Source: Luscinia megarhynchos
Taxonomy: Eukaryota > Chordata > Aves > Passeriformes > Turdidae
Assembly: GCA_034336665.1 (NCBI GenBank)
Contig: CM067566.1
Coordinates: forward strand, 17,218,330 to 17,282,329
DNA: 64,000 nucleotides
Reading direction: 5' to 3'
Part shown: piece after piece, positions 23,011 to 35,795 of the stretch
Position numbering within the stretch: position 1 is the stretch's first letter
Layout: each line of letters opens with the position of its first letter
Notes under the pieces: model-generated
Database searches by the model: none
The model's input: only the letters and a program-made list of their open reading frames with translations
Told to the model about the DNA's origin: nothing
Made by a program: the position numbers and the translations under genes

Positions 23011-23504
23011 ACACGTCCTTGGGTTTGTTCCAAAAAGGCAGTTCCTGGATGCTGTTATTCAGCAGTTAATGATGTCTGACTGAGAATCACATAGTCATGG
23101 TTTTGCTGCTTCTTTTATAGACCAAGACCCTTAAAAATGTTATTGCTTCTCTCCACTGTATCTCACTGTTGCTCAGTGCAAAGCTAGCCTTTATTTGTAT
23201 TCATTAACTAGCAAGTCATCACCAGTCACTTCAAGTATAAGCCTTGATTTTGGAAAAAATGATGTCCTGTCTTTATCTTATCTGATGGAGTAAAATCTTA
23301 TACATAAGTCATGTATATTGCCAGAAAAAGAATTCCATGTACCTCAAAATACATAAATATTTTAAGGATTTCTACAGAAATATGTGTGTGTGTGTGTACA
23401 TATACAATATGTAAGCAAATGTGGTAAGATGGATGTGCATTTAAAACTTTCCCAAGACTATAGTTTAATTTCTTATAAAGAAAGTTGAAATCTTAAATGT
23501 CCCC
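23011..23504. other. Non-coding sequence with short (TG)n
   Basis: The only feature is a (TG) run of about seven units at 23383-23397, followed by ACATATACAATATG. No gene or other repeat was recognised. Confidence 0.5.
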
Positions 23505-23596
23505 AATGATGAAGAGTGTGGACAACCTTTTCCAGTGTATGATAACCATCAATGATGCAGAGTGTGGAAAACCTTTTCCAGTGTCTGATAACCATC
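23505..23596. repeat. 46-bp perfect-register tandem duplication
   Basis: Unit 1 (23505-23550) and unit 2 (23551-23596) are adjacent, of equal length and differ at three positions only. Each begins AATGATG and ends GATAACCATC. It is a young or constrained local duplication. The period is not a multiple of three, so it would shift a reading frame. Confidence 0.95.
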
Positions 23597-24499
23597 ACAG
23601 TAATTTTTTTTTAATGTATTTGATGGCTGTTGGCCACCTTTGTCACAAGGACATATTGCTGGCTCGAGTTTATGGAGCATTTTTGGTTGGGTGGTTTTAT
23701 TTGTTTTTGTTTGGGCTTTTTTTTCTTTAACATATCCATGAGAATCTGGAACCTTGCAAAATCTGGAAACCTAAATGGTGTACTAAAAAGTTTGTCTATA
23801 AAAACCATTCCCTAGTGCTGCCTCTGCACAAAAGAAGCTGGGGAGTCTCAGGCTGTATGTTTTTCTTTAGATAGTGACAAATTGAGCAAACTGACCCACC
23901 TGAACGTTCATGCTCAGTAGGTGCACAGTGGACTCTCCTCATCCTTGGTGAAAAGTTTGGGTCACAGTGCACATGCTTGGGTGCCAGTGCTCCCTTCCTA
24001 AGACCATCCCAGAGGATCTGTTTAGAGGTTGCCACACTGGCTAAAGCTCTTGAGCTGGGTCTCAGATCTGCTCTCCTTGACTTCAGGATCAGGTGCTCCA
24101 CTTCAGTTGATGTTGATAGATAATTTGTAAATTGTGTTGTCAATGCAACATTTTATCTTCTCCCGATAGCTCATAAACAAACCTTTGATTAATTCTTCCA
24201 GTCTATGTCTTCTAGACAGGATTTACAGCACTCTTCTTACTTGGATGAAAAATGGAGAGAGACAAGTTGTCACCACTGAGATAAAGAGTATTTTTTCCCT
24301 TCACTTTGTAGCTTAAGGAAAAATTTTATCATGACTTAACTGTATGAAAATGGCAGAAAATTTAAATTTGTGACTGGTGATACAGAAGCTGTAAAACCTG
24401 ATGAATTCAAGGGTGTTCATACCAAATTATCACAAGCTACACACATTTTAGGCCAGGAACATCCAGTTCACAATGCAATAGAAACTTGGAAGCATTATT
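23597..24499. other. Non-coding unique sequence
   Basis: No repeat was recognised. The minus-strand open frame at 23796-24143 (115 codons) has no hydrophobic, catalytic or repeated pattern that would support a protein. Confidence 0.45.
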
Positions 24500-24640
24500 C
24501 CATGATCAATGCATAGGAGGATGATGTTAGCCAATGACATTTGAAAGAGCTGTTTATTTATAGCCTCAGCTGAGCATTGCAACACAGCTGGAGGAAAAAA
24601 TGAGTAATTTCATAGACAAATAATTCAGAAAGAAATCTGT
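24500..24640. promoter_or_regulatory. Candidate regulatory block with MEF2-like site
   Basis: This block contains CCAATGACAT near 24532, an AT-core CTGTTTATTTATAGCC (24550-24565) close to the MEF2 consensus, CAGCTGAGC (Maf/E-box-like) near 24567, and a second CAGCTG E-box at about 24585-24590. MEF2 plus E-box is a known muscle/neural enhancer grammar. Here the call is motif inference only. Confidence 0.18.
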
Positions 24641-27600
24641 TAGGGGTGGAGGTACTGAGTTTACTGTGTCCAGATATCTAATAGCATTAAAACAAAGAAT
24701 CTGAGGGAATAAGGCTTACTTTACTGACCTTGTCTTTTGTTATAATGTTAAATTTAACTTACAGCTCAGAAGATCGCATTAGTTTGGCTTTGAAACATTT
24801 TTCATTTATGTGTGCCTTTGAATCAGCACACTACTATCACTGTTGATTTAGTCCAGTCAAGATGTATGTATAGTTCTGAAGCACTGTTTATGTAAGGCTC
24901 TTATATCACCCTAAAGCACAGCTACCATCCAACAACTTGGGCTTGAAAATTAGAAACTGAATGCCACGGGAATAAAATTAAATTCCTTTCAAAATTATTA
25001 TGATAAAACGTATACAAGCAGTTTGTGGCTGATATGAAAAGATTAAAGCAAATAGCTATCTATTAATTTCAGGAGTATCAGAAATGTAAATAAGAACCTG
25101 ACACACCAATTCCTTTTTGAATGCTTGCTAGTTTCTGCCACCCAACACTCTGTTGGATGAAATACTCTTTGGCAATCTGCATTTCTGAGTTTGCATACTT
25201 GCAACTTTAAAGCCAACTTTGCTGTGCTTTTTTTTCTTTTCTTTTTTTTTTATACTGAACCTTCTGGGTTTAAAAAAATACCTTTTTTTTTTTTAATTCT
25301 TATTTGCATTTCTTATTATACACATTAAAGCTCATAATGTAAAAGTGAAAAGTCTGTTCCTGAGGAAGGACAGCAGTAGATTGATGTTTGTAGATAGTTT
25401 GTATATAACACCCAGGGTAATACTAATCCAAATATAGAATGTAATTACCCTGACCTTGATATCTGTCATCATTATCTTGCTTATAGCACAAATATTTTGC
25501 TAAGACTGTCATCAAAACCATAGTTTTAGATCTATTTCCAGTAAGAAACTCCTAATCATTTCTCCCCAAATAATGTGGTTCTAAAGATACAAATGTATCA
25601 GCGTATCTAATTGCCATAATTGTTCCAAGAAAGAATTGTGATAAACCTCCTTCACAGACTTCATTCCAATGGCTTTTATGTACTATTTGCAGTGCCAAAG
25701 CATTTCAAAACACTCTGTAGAAGATTATCTTGTACCTGGGGAAAAAGGAAGGAGAACAAAAAGAATGATTTTAGGGAGTTAAAACACCTGAAGTGCACTT
25801 TATTCTTTCATAGGAAAATATGTCAGAGATTGACAAAACACCCTAATGTTTCCCAACCTGTAGGAAACACTTCTGGTGTACAGAGTACATACCCCAGCAT
25901 GGCTAAATGTAACACTAGCCCCTGGGAAACAAGAGGCTCATACATCCACACTAAGAGAATAATGCACAGTGATTCTCAGTCTTCTGAGAACAGCACTGGA
26001 CTATTGGGCTTATTTCATGATCATAAAAGCCTCATAATCTATGATTGCTGCAAGCAGAAGTGATTTATTGGAGTGCTCTCACATCTGTGAGATAAAACTA
26101 TAACTTGCTGGCAGCTATTATTTTTAAAGGAGGATATTAAGGGAAGGGGCAACAGCTTGCTTACTTTGTAGCCTCAGAAGGCAATGTTTTGCAGGTCCAA
26201 AATATCAGCTCTGATGAATAGTTGTGGTGAAATTATAACCACTATTTTACAATGAGATAAACTTTCACCTCCATGAAGAAAATATAGACTACAAAATCTG
26301 ATTGCAAACAATCAATGCTTTATATTCTTCCCTAACTGAACAATTTTTGAATTTATGCCAGTCCAACAAATGCATTAATAATCTTTAGCCACTAGGTATT
26401 TGTGAAAGAAATTGGAAATTATTTTTAATTTGATAGTGTGGTGAAGCGATAAGACACTGATTCAAGAAGGAGGAAGAAGTGGTAATATGTATTTGTATTT
26501 TCATAAGAAAATACAGAAACACACATACAAGTGTGTGTCCTTTTATGTAGACACACATTCTCCCACACAAAGCAAGTATAGTGGATGGAGAGAAGAAACC
26601 ATAAGCAGTTGCTAAATAACAAGGAAGGGAAGTAACTCAGAAGCAGAAGAGTCTCTAATGAGTTATGAAGCTCATTTCCTAAGTATCAAAGACATTTTAA
26701 AGATTAAATTTATACTTGATATATAATTTTAATTAGTATTACTTTATGTTCTTATAGAGTTTTCTTCAATTTTTTCATCTGTAAAATACAGTGTAAACCA
26801 CACAGCCTATTTGCTCTGTATAATCCATGGGAGATGGTCTGGGAAAGAAATTTATTATGAAATTAAAGATGATGGTGAGCTGCATTTTAAAAGCTTTGCC
26901 CTGTTCACTTTGATTTCAAAATCAGTGAAAGAATCACATGCAACAGGATCAAGGAAGTCAGTAATAAAGAACAGAAAATCAAAAGATCTACAGACAGCAG
27001 CTTGAACAGGACTCTTGGCCAGACTTAAACACAAGAAGCAATGTGTTACACTACTCATCTGAGAGCCACAAAAATTCTTCATGCAGAAAATTTAAACTGC
27101 TTTGAGATGCCTTATTTTAGTGTAAATAAGTCTGTAGCCTGCCATGCATGAGCACTTATTGCCAATTTAAATCCCTCCTGTTAAAGAGGTGGGATACCAT
27201 GTAGTAGTGGAGTACAGGTAATCTGGGGACTGAAATTAAGCAAGGAGTTCTAAGGCCCCAAAGACAGTCTCTTTGGAAGAAAGAGTGCTGAGTAGTGAAA
27301 CAAATATAAAGCCAAGCAAGAGTCCTGAGTAAGGTTTCTGCATTGGGTAGTAGCACTTAAATGATCATATACACGAAGCAGAAGAGTTATATAAATAGAA
27401 AAATTAATCTGCGTTAAAGTAGAATGTGAATGGGCAACAAACTCTGTCTGGAAGCACTCACTGCTCCTTGGGTGTGTGACTGGTTTCCTCAGGGCCAAAG
27501 CTGGGCAGGTTGTCCCATCTTGTCAAAAAGAAAACAGCTGCCTTTACATGGATATCTAGTATTATCCTGGGTTAGTGACAATATCTTTGTGGAGATGGCA

Positions 27601-28732
27601 GATGTGGCCCTGGACTCACAGCAGACTTTTCTAGACTGACAGAAACCACCTGAAATGTCACTGTATGCCTATGTTTGCATAAATTCTTTTTTATCAAGGG
27701 TGTTGAAGCTTATCTAGATTCACTGTGGGGTTTGTTTGTTTATTTGTTTTTTGTAAATCTTTTCAAAAAGATTTTGATGCTCATTTATGTAGATTGATTG
27801 GTTTCAATGTTTAGCAAGGAAATCTGAAAGCCCAATGGCCCCTGCTACATGATGAGTATTGAATTAATCTCATTCTTCCCAGAGGATACCTTCTCAGATG
27901 CAGACAGTAAGATATCTAGGATGCGAGAACTCACAATGTTTCCTCCTCTACTGCACACAGAAACTTTGAGATTCAGTTTTATGTTGTGGGATAACAGGGA
28001 GGGGGTGGTCCAGGGTGGCTGAGAGCCCCAGGGACAGGTGGAATCTTTCCTGCCCTGTGTTGCCACAAAATGCAGAAATGGTCCCAGGAGCAGGATCCTC
28101 ACCCACAGATGTTCAGCTTGTCTCAGCAGATTTGCTTCCCCCAGACACAGCTGCAACCTCAGCTTTAGCTCACAGGGTGACTATGTCCCACGGTGGAGAA
28201 AGAAGAATGGGAGAAACAACTGTGAAAAATGCCTTTATCACCTTTTTGTGAATCTTCTGACTAATATTTTGTGTCAGAAAAGTCTAGTTCAGCTTTCATA
28301 TTAATGTATTGTTTTCAGTCAAGTGTTCTTTGTGAAGGATTTCCTCAGACACTATTGCAGGTCTGAAGCAATGTGTCCTGGAATAGGCCATTACTAGAGA
28401 CATCCTTAACTCTTCATCTGTATTAATTGCAGAATGAGTTGGAACCTCTGCATTATTGTACTCAGGAATATACCTTAACCACAAAGCTAGTAATTCTTCT
28501 GATATTGGCATTTTTAGCTTTTCCCAGCTGATGCTGTTCTACTTGATAGTTGAGTATACAACACTCAGACAGTGGTAAATTACATCAGGAGTACTGGAGA
28601 ATCACCTCAAACTGAGAAGTTGTATGTATGATTCAGTAGGTTATACCAGGACATCTTGATCTTTGACATTTTGAAAGGTATTTGAAATGTCTTTGTTCTA
28701 TCTTAATTGACTATTCTTTTAATTCCCTCTAC
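24641..28732. other. Non-coding unique sequence
   Basis: AT-rich DNA with T-rich low-complexity stretches at about 25228-25296. The 147-codon open frame at 25620-26063 (+) has no recognisable domain or signal peptide and is not called as a gene. At 28733-28750 a T12-CCCC-AG string resembles a 3' splice site but no exon or donor follows convincingly. Confidence 0.5.
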
Positions 28733-28750
28733 TTTTTTTTTTTTCCCCAG

Positions 28751-31548
28751 GGGGGCAGAAATACATCTGACATCTCAAATTATTGGTATAAATGAAAATT
28801 ATTATTTTTCACACATGTATCAAACCCTTCAGTTTACTCCATAAAATAATTTAGAGTTCTGCGTAAAACAAAATTAACAATAAGGAAAACAGAAAGTGGA
28901 AATCCTACATAATTTGATTAAAAGGTGAAAGCTAAACAATTCCTAAGAATTTAAGGTCGACATTGTAAATAAACCAAAAGAAAAGAACACATTTCACTAT
29001 TAGGTCTAATCAAGCAAATCATTAAACGGTAAAACAAGGTGAAAATTAAATGAAAACTGGAAAGTGACTGAATTACATGTTTTCAAAAGATGCTATCAAA
29101 TTTTATCTTCAGTCTGATTTGCTATCTGATGTAATATGAATTTTTTGTTACTTAGTCTCTTACTGCAAATCTTACTGTTCTGTCATTTGATTTCAAAGCC
29201 TTTATGACTTCCAAATAAATTATTTCGAAATCATTTAAATCACAGGCAAGATAAATAAAACATTTGTTAGTTCATTCTTGTTTTGTGCTCAGATGCTTTA
29301 GCTTAATTTTTATCAAAGCACAGGATCATATACTATGAATAGAGAATCCCTCACAGCCATCAATTGCCCTTTCTTTTGGTCAGAAACCAAAAATAAGATT
29401 AATTATGTAAGCTTCCAAAGAGAGATTTCCAGGAACACTTTAAATGAAATGCTCCCCCCTTAAAAGGATTTAACTCAGACTTAATGAGAAAGTTATTGTA
29501 TGTTAATTAAATACACACTGATTACTATGAATATTTATCGAAGTGTAACAATAATTTGCATGAAGATAGATGTTGAACAACTGAATTTCAGTAAATATGT
29601 TCCTAATAATTATTTAACATTCACTAAATTATGCAACTAAATGATTTTTTGGCAAAGATATTGAGTATTTATTATATATGATAGGCCCGACTGTATCATT
29701 ACATACACAGGTGCAATCCCATTTAATTAAAGGGGAAGTTGTTGTCACATAACTGAGGGCAAGATGCAATCACATGTACCAACTGATTGCTGAGCATATT
29801 TAATGACACTGAACAGCAGTTCTGAGATCTAGAGAAGCTATTCTATTCACTTTTTTCAAAAACTTATTGAAAATTATACTGAATGATCCAGCCAGAGTCT
29901 TTCCTTTGTAATATACCACATGCTCTTCAACCAGTTCCACTTTTAGGATCCCTGCAGTCTGTGGAGTTTCTTGCCTGCTCACTTTTGGATCCTTTTTTTG
30001 AAGCTTTTACAGCCTGTTTGGTTGTACATGTATCCCACCTGTACTGCAGCACCAAGCCCTCATAAAAAGTGTAAGGGAAAATCACCCTGACTCTGTTCTT
30101 TTCTACTGCTGCTCCCCTATGGAAGACTCCTTGTGTCCAAATCTAATATATTTTCCAATGGAAATATTCAAAGCTGATTTTGTAAATTACTAGTCTTCCC
30201 CCTTCTAGATGCAGTTTAGATGTTATATGTGGAATCCTCAGTTTCATAGTCTAGCATTTGGTATACTTCTCAGCTGGAGGAATTTTAGGATAATTTCTAC
30301 AATTTCTTAGGAGAAAGGAACAATCTTCAGGCTACTGTCAGGAATGCCACTTTCTGTGCCTCTTGTTCAAGCCAGTTTAGTCAATGATTCAGGAACTAAG
30401 ATTAAGCATAAGAGACAAACTGTTTCTGTTGGTCAGTGATGACAATATTCTATTGGAACAGCAGAAATTCCTGCCCCAATATAATTTTGAATTTCTCTCT
30501 AGTGTCCCTTAAATGCTTATTCAGTCTTTTAATCCTTTTTCAGGAGAGAAATTCTCCACCCTTGGGCTTGCTTGTAAACAACAGAGAGAGGAAATTACAC
30601 AGATGTTTTGTAGGAATGCCTTAATTCAGAGCAATTTGGGAGCTTGCTGCATACCACTAATACTAAAAGTTTCAAAATAAATCAAACAGGACAGAGACAA
30701 TAAAGCCTGCAGTTATGCCTTTTGCACTTATTTGTCAGTCCACTTCTATATTTACTTCTCATGCCACATCTTTTGAGTCAGCACAATGTCATAAATTCTC
30801 TCCCTTACATGTGACAGTGAAGCATTGGAATGGGTTTTGGGATTTGCATGCTCACTGCACATCCAGTGCACTTCAGCCAGAGGTGGGAAGAATATGGCAA
30901 GGGAAGACATACTTCTAAAGGAACAATCTGTCAGTCATGGTGCCATGGTCGTCCATCTCTTTCCTTGCCATCTGTCAGTACTACAAGATACGTGGAAATA
31001 GATTGTGTCTTTGAAACCCCAAGGTCTTTCTAAGAGCTGTTGGAACACAAAAGGCTCATATTCTTAGCTGGAAAATCCATCTGGAATTTTCTTCTCCATC
31101 CAGTGCCAAATTCTTCAAGTGGCTTGTTCTCATAAGAGTAAGAAATTAGTACAAGCAAAAAATCCTGTTTTAGTGTTTATAGAGCTGTAGGAATTGCTTT
31201 GCTTTCTGACCTTAGTCTAATTTTTAAAAAGCTAAAAATAGAAAATATGTGTGTAAGTTGCCTTAGAATATGACTGAATTATGGACATGTACGGGAATGA
31301 CCTTGATATTTAAAAAAGTTAATGGCATTATCCACTGGACAGAAAAGAAAACAGAATTATGAAAAGGGTTGCATAAGAATATTATCTGTGTTTAAGGAGT
31401 CTTCTACAAGATTAGGATTTAATTGTACTATCAGCAATGTAGAAAACAAATGATGATATAGCTGATGTATATTTAATGAGTGGTTTTTGTAAGCAATAAA
31501 AATTAGAAATTCTAAATTTAACCAAATCTGAGCTAGGACTGCTTGAGG
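28751..31548. other. Non-coding unique sequence
   Basis: No recognisable repeats or exon-like blocks. The open frames are all under 70 codons. Confidence 0.5.
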
Positions 31549-31565
31549 AAAAAAAAAAAAAAAAA
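31549..31565. repeat. A17 homopolymer with A/G-rich continuation
   Basis: Seventeen A are followed by GAAAAGGAAAG and further A-rich sequence to about 31615. No retrocopy was recognised upstream that would make this a poly(A) tail. Confidence 0.8.
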
Positions 31566-31789
31566 GAAAAGGAAAGAATGTCTAAAACAAATAAGATAAA
31601 AGAAAAAGATAAAATTATTTATTTGGAATATTCTTATTTTTTGTTACCAGCACTAGGCTACTTCATTTTTCTTGTTAGTAATAGAAGCATAAACAAACTT
31701 TTAAGTATAAACACAGATAACAAGCTCTAGTAGGCCTTGTCTCCTAGGACACTTTCCTGAAACATTTCTATAAAAAATAATGATAACAG

Positions 31790-31960
31790 GTATCAAATGT
31801 CAGTGGCTGCCTGCTTTTAATTATCTTAATCAAATGTTTAGTGATAATCCTAGAAAAGTAACTTGCTTTAATTACTAGTAACTAGTTAGATGCTGATGCA
31901 TGATTTGTCAGTCAGCAGCTTTCATCAGAGCTATGCAATAAATAAGAGGAAGGCAAAAGA
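31790..31960. promoter_or_regulatory. Candidate conserved non-coding element
   Basis: A run of discrete motifs appears without a repeat or open frame: ACAGGTATCA and GTCAGTGGCTGCCTGC at the left, TTTAATTATC and ATCTTAATCAAATG in the middle, then ACTAGTAACTAGT, GCTGATGCATGA and TTGTCAGTCAGCAGC to the right. The mix of homeodomain-like and Maf-like strings is typical of conserved enhancers. The evidence is motif density only. Confidence 0.2.
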
Positions 31961-34900
31961 AGCTACAAGCTCTGTCAGACTCTTGCTGTTGCCATCTCAA
32001 CTGTACTTTCCACACACCATGTCCTGACTCCAGGCATTACTGACAGCCTCTCACTCCTCAGATTTTGGTATCAGTCAAGAAGTGAAGTGTTTTGAGCTGT
32101 GCTACCATCCTGCACATCCTACCCTCTTTTTCCTTTTGGTTAGGATTCATAGGATTTATAGGCATGGTAGTCATTTTGTACAGCCTCTGTATGGTGACTG
32201 GCAGAAATTTCCTGAATAAAAATACCCTTCTTCTTGGATACAGGTATTCTCAGAGAAAAGCAAAGCTGCAGTGTGAGCAGGAGAGCCATGTGTGTAAATC
32301 TCCTGGAGTGGGGTTTAGGATGGGGCTGGGCTCCCAGCAGAATTACAGCAAATGGCAGACACACTCTGCTAATTTTCCTGGGTTTGGGAGACACAGAACT
32401 TTACAAGTATTGATGGGTGTATTGGCTAGGGACTAAACAGATGCAAGTACAATGGTCTTCAGTGGTCTTCATATTGTGCACATTGGAGGGACTAAGGACT
32501 TAGACATCTTAGCAACAATTTCACACTGGAACAGAAACAAAGCAAAACAATACTGAGCTGGTGATTACGAGAGAGATTGAAACCTGTAGATCCTATCTCC
32601 TTTTCTACCCTCATCCCCACTCCTCAACCAGCTTTATTTTGATCCACTTGATATTTTATAAATGTGCAGAGGTGTTTGATAAGTGGAGAGGTAATGGGAG
32701 AATCTTTCTCTGTCTACACCAATTCTTCTCTGTGTTTTTGCTCAGGAAAGACCACCAGGCACTGACTCCCAGTGGGGGGATGTGGCTCTCAGGGGCTGTA
32801 AGCAAGGTTTTCGTGTCAAGAGCTGATTCTCTCCCCTGTGTACTGAAGTCTACTGAAGAGGATCCAAACACATAAATCCTTTTATGGATTTGACCCTAAC
32901 CTTGTCAAGTTCTGCATCTTAGTTTTTGTCAGCTCCCAGACAAAAAGAACATGGTCAGATGTATTTATTATGTTAATATCTGTTTTCTATGTAAAATTCC
33001 TGTTCTAAATTATACAATTTTGGAGATGATTACTTTATGCTGTCCTTTCCTGGAAGAAAGAGGCTAGGTGCTCACCTGATACTGGACTTGCTGAGTTGTC
33101 AAACTGAATAGAAAGATCCCAAGTACTTAGCATTTTTGTCACTAGTCTGCAGAGAGGAGACCAGAGATGTCTAGGGCAAGAATGTTGGTCCCAGAAGGTT
33201 GATGGCCAGGTGTCTGAGACTGATTGGAAAAACCTTACTGCAGTCAAAAACAAGGCCAAAGGTGCAATGAACTCAGAAAGTGCTGTAATTTGTATTTCAT
33301 TATAAGTTGTAAATCAATACAAATAGTCTTGCCAGACACAGTCAATTGCATTTTTAATAAAATAAAATTAGTAATGAAAGAGAATGCAGAATGTGTGACA
33401 AATATACATTAGGGGAATTTTTCATAGTGTCTCATGAAACCCTTAGCTTGACAGGATTTACAGAAAAAATAAAATAGAAGGCCTTCCTTAACTATTCTGT
33501 ACTTAGATAAAGTGGAGCTTCCATACCAGTAAGTGATGTGTGCAGTGACTTGTGCAGTTCTATTTTAACAAGATATTCCTAGTGTGCATTTGACTTCATG
33601 AACATCTGGAGCAGAAAAGAGTCTGTATTGAGAATAGCAATTAATAAAAGATCCCAGTAGAGTCAGATCTTTGCAGGGATCTCCCAAACTCATAAACTGC
33701 ACACTGAGTAAGAGAAAGAAAAGGTAAGCAGCTGGAGGAACCATCCATTTATACTCTGTTGGGTTTCCTGGATCAGAATCTCAGTGCACAGGAATGAGAA
33801 GATACTTTTTCTTATGCACTATGATCAATGATTTTTAGCCAAAAATCTGCTGGTATTCAACCAAGAAGATATTCACAGCATTCGATTTTAAATGTCCTTT
33901 GTATGAAGTAGTGTTAGACAAAGTATTTCTTCTCATAAAATGCCTTGGGGTTTTATGTTTTTAAAATAGCCTTTTAAAAATTAAATAAAATAGCGAAACA
34001 TTTTAATCACTTTTAAAGTCTTTTTAACATCAATCTCCATCACTACAAGAGAGCACTTTTCAGGATGCTGCCATAGCTGTAACACAGCCCAAGGCAGGAT
34101 GGAGGTGAGAGTGTCCCTCTGATGAAGCATCTGCAGCTGGGATTTGTGACACAGGGGGAAAAATCCCATTGACTGGGAGGAGCCTTGATGCCTGCCCTGG
34201 GTAAGCTGTCCAATGTAAGTACTAGAAACACCCAGAACAAGGAGCATATACATACTGTGGATGACAAAAACAAGTTAAGAGATGAAATAGCAGAAGAGCT
34301 TGAGCAATGAAGCAGCTGTGGATGCTCTGAAAGGAGCCCAGACAGTGCTAAAGCAATTTAGAAGCACCCCTTTGTCTTCCAAAATTACAGAAGATATTTT
34401 GTTCTTCTATCCCTTGAGGTCTGCATGCATAAAAGTAATTAAAAATCACATTTAATTTTCTTCATCCTTTTCTACCTTAGTCGTTTCAGGGATTTTTTTT
34501 TCTTTTTTTAGTGTAGAAGTGTAAATTTCTGCAGGGTTGAAATAAGTTTATGAATACAGTGCTGATGTTCATAAACATTGAAAAACCACCCAGAGTTTGT
34601 TACTGCCATTGTGAAAGATGTCTCACTGTACTATTATCTTAGCTTTATGATATCATGTTTTGTGTGGGTGAGACTTTGTGCATATATTAAAGAAACAAAG
34701 ACAATAATTATTGAATCGGCTCACCAAGAGCAAGAGTGGTTCTTTAATCACACTCTATTCCATGAATACTGAGTGGAATGCTACAGTAAAAAACCTTGAT
34801 ATTTTGACTGAGACATAGCAGAGCTTTAGTGCTCATAATACTCTACTTTTATGGGGTCATATTTCTGTCTCAGATATATTAGTAGATTGTGCCAAGATTT

Positions 34901-35512
34901 AGGCTGTGCAGCTGCAGGAACTTGAAAAGTTGCCTCTAGTGTATCAGATACAAAACACGCAACATTAAATTTTGTGAACTATCGCAGTTAGCTAAGTGTA
35001 TGATGTCTCTTTAAGGAAAGAGATCCAAATCAGGTTTCATCTAGGGCCCACTGAAATAAGTGTGGATTCTGGTTGGTTGTAAAATGACCAGAGTTTCAGG
35101 TCTTTACCAGAAGAATGACAACAAGAACAAGATAAATCATATGATATTAATTCCCAAATGTTTCATGGAATAAGGCATTACCATGGAAAAGATGACCTCT
35201 GTCCAAATGGAATTAACAAGATAGAAGCCTGTAAAGGTTGTAGATATCAGCTGTTGATATCAGTTCTATGCCATATAGTAAAAGGAATTATTAAGGAAAG
35301 AAAGAAAAGGATTATTTGGTGTTCTAATGGGATATTTAAAAAATCTGATTTAACTCAACTTCATATTTGTAGTTTTATTCTGTTTCTGTTGATAGCTAAT
35401 AGAAGACCCAACAGGCAGATATGGGCTATAATGCAGAATTTAATGCCCCTGTACTTGTTTTCCTATAAATTAAGGTCAAAGAGTTTAGAGATTATCTGAG
35501 GATGCTGTAGGC
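31961..35512. other. Non-coding unique sequence
   Basis: No repeats were recognised. The overlapping open frames at 32092-32436 (+, 114 codons) and 32561-32875 (+, 104 codons) lack domain features. A minus-strand splice-like pair at 33076-33146 is discussed in the findings. Confidence 0.5.
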
Positions 35513-35795
35513 AGTCATACAATAATAGAATAATTTCAGTTGGAAGAAAACTTCGAGATCACCAAGTTCAAATGTAAACCTAATATTGCCAAATCCACCA
35601 GAGCTGTGTCCTGTGCACATCATCTAAACATCTTTTAAATACCTCCAAGTATGGTTACTCAGCCACTTTCCTGGGCAGCTTGTTCCAATGCTTAACTCTT
35701 TCAATTACGAAATTTTTCCTAGTATCCAGTCTAAACCTCCCCTGCTGTAACTTGAGGCTATTCCCTCTAGAACTTGCTACGAGGGAAAAGAGTAG
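35513..35795 (-). mobile_element. CR1 LINE 3' fragment, antisense, older subfamily
   Basis: On the plus strand the fragment starts with decayed tail repeats (AATAATAGAATAATTTCAG), then GTTGGAAGAAAACTTCGAGA, CAGCCACTTTCCTGGGCAGC, TTGTTCCAATGCTTAAC, TTTTTCCTAGTATCCAGTCT and CTCCCCTGCTGTAACTTGAGG-type sequence. This matches a CR1 3' end in reverse complement. The phrases resemble the CR1-X/Y-like group more than the younger subfamily at 16293. Divergence is visible throughout. Confidence 0.88.

Noticed and set aside
23505..23596. C2H2 zinc-finger-like peptide AECGKPFPVSDNHH
   Set aside because: It resembles the ECGK-F linker region, but the required Cys pair and His spacing are missing, and the 46-bp period shifts the frame between units.
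25620..26063. 147-codon open frame
   Set aside because: No recognisable domain, no promoter or splice context, and AT-rich composition; fits chance expectation.
28733..28760. T12-CCCC-AG splice-acceptor-like string
   Set aside because: No convincing downstream donor or open exon; such strings are common next to homopolymers.
31549..31615. A17 run as the poly(A) tail of a retrocopy
   Set aside because: No coding-like or repeat-like sequence was recognised immediately upstream, and no target duplication was found.
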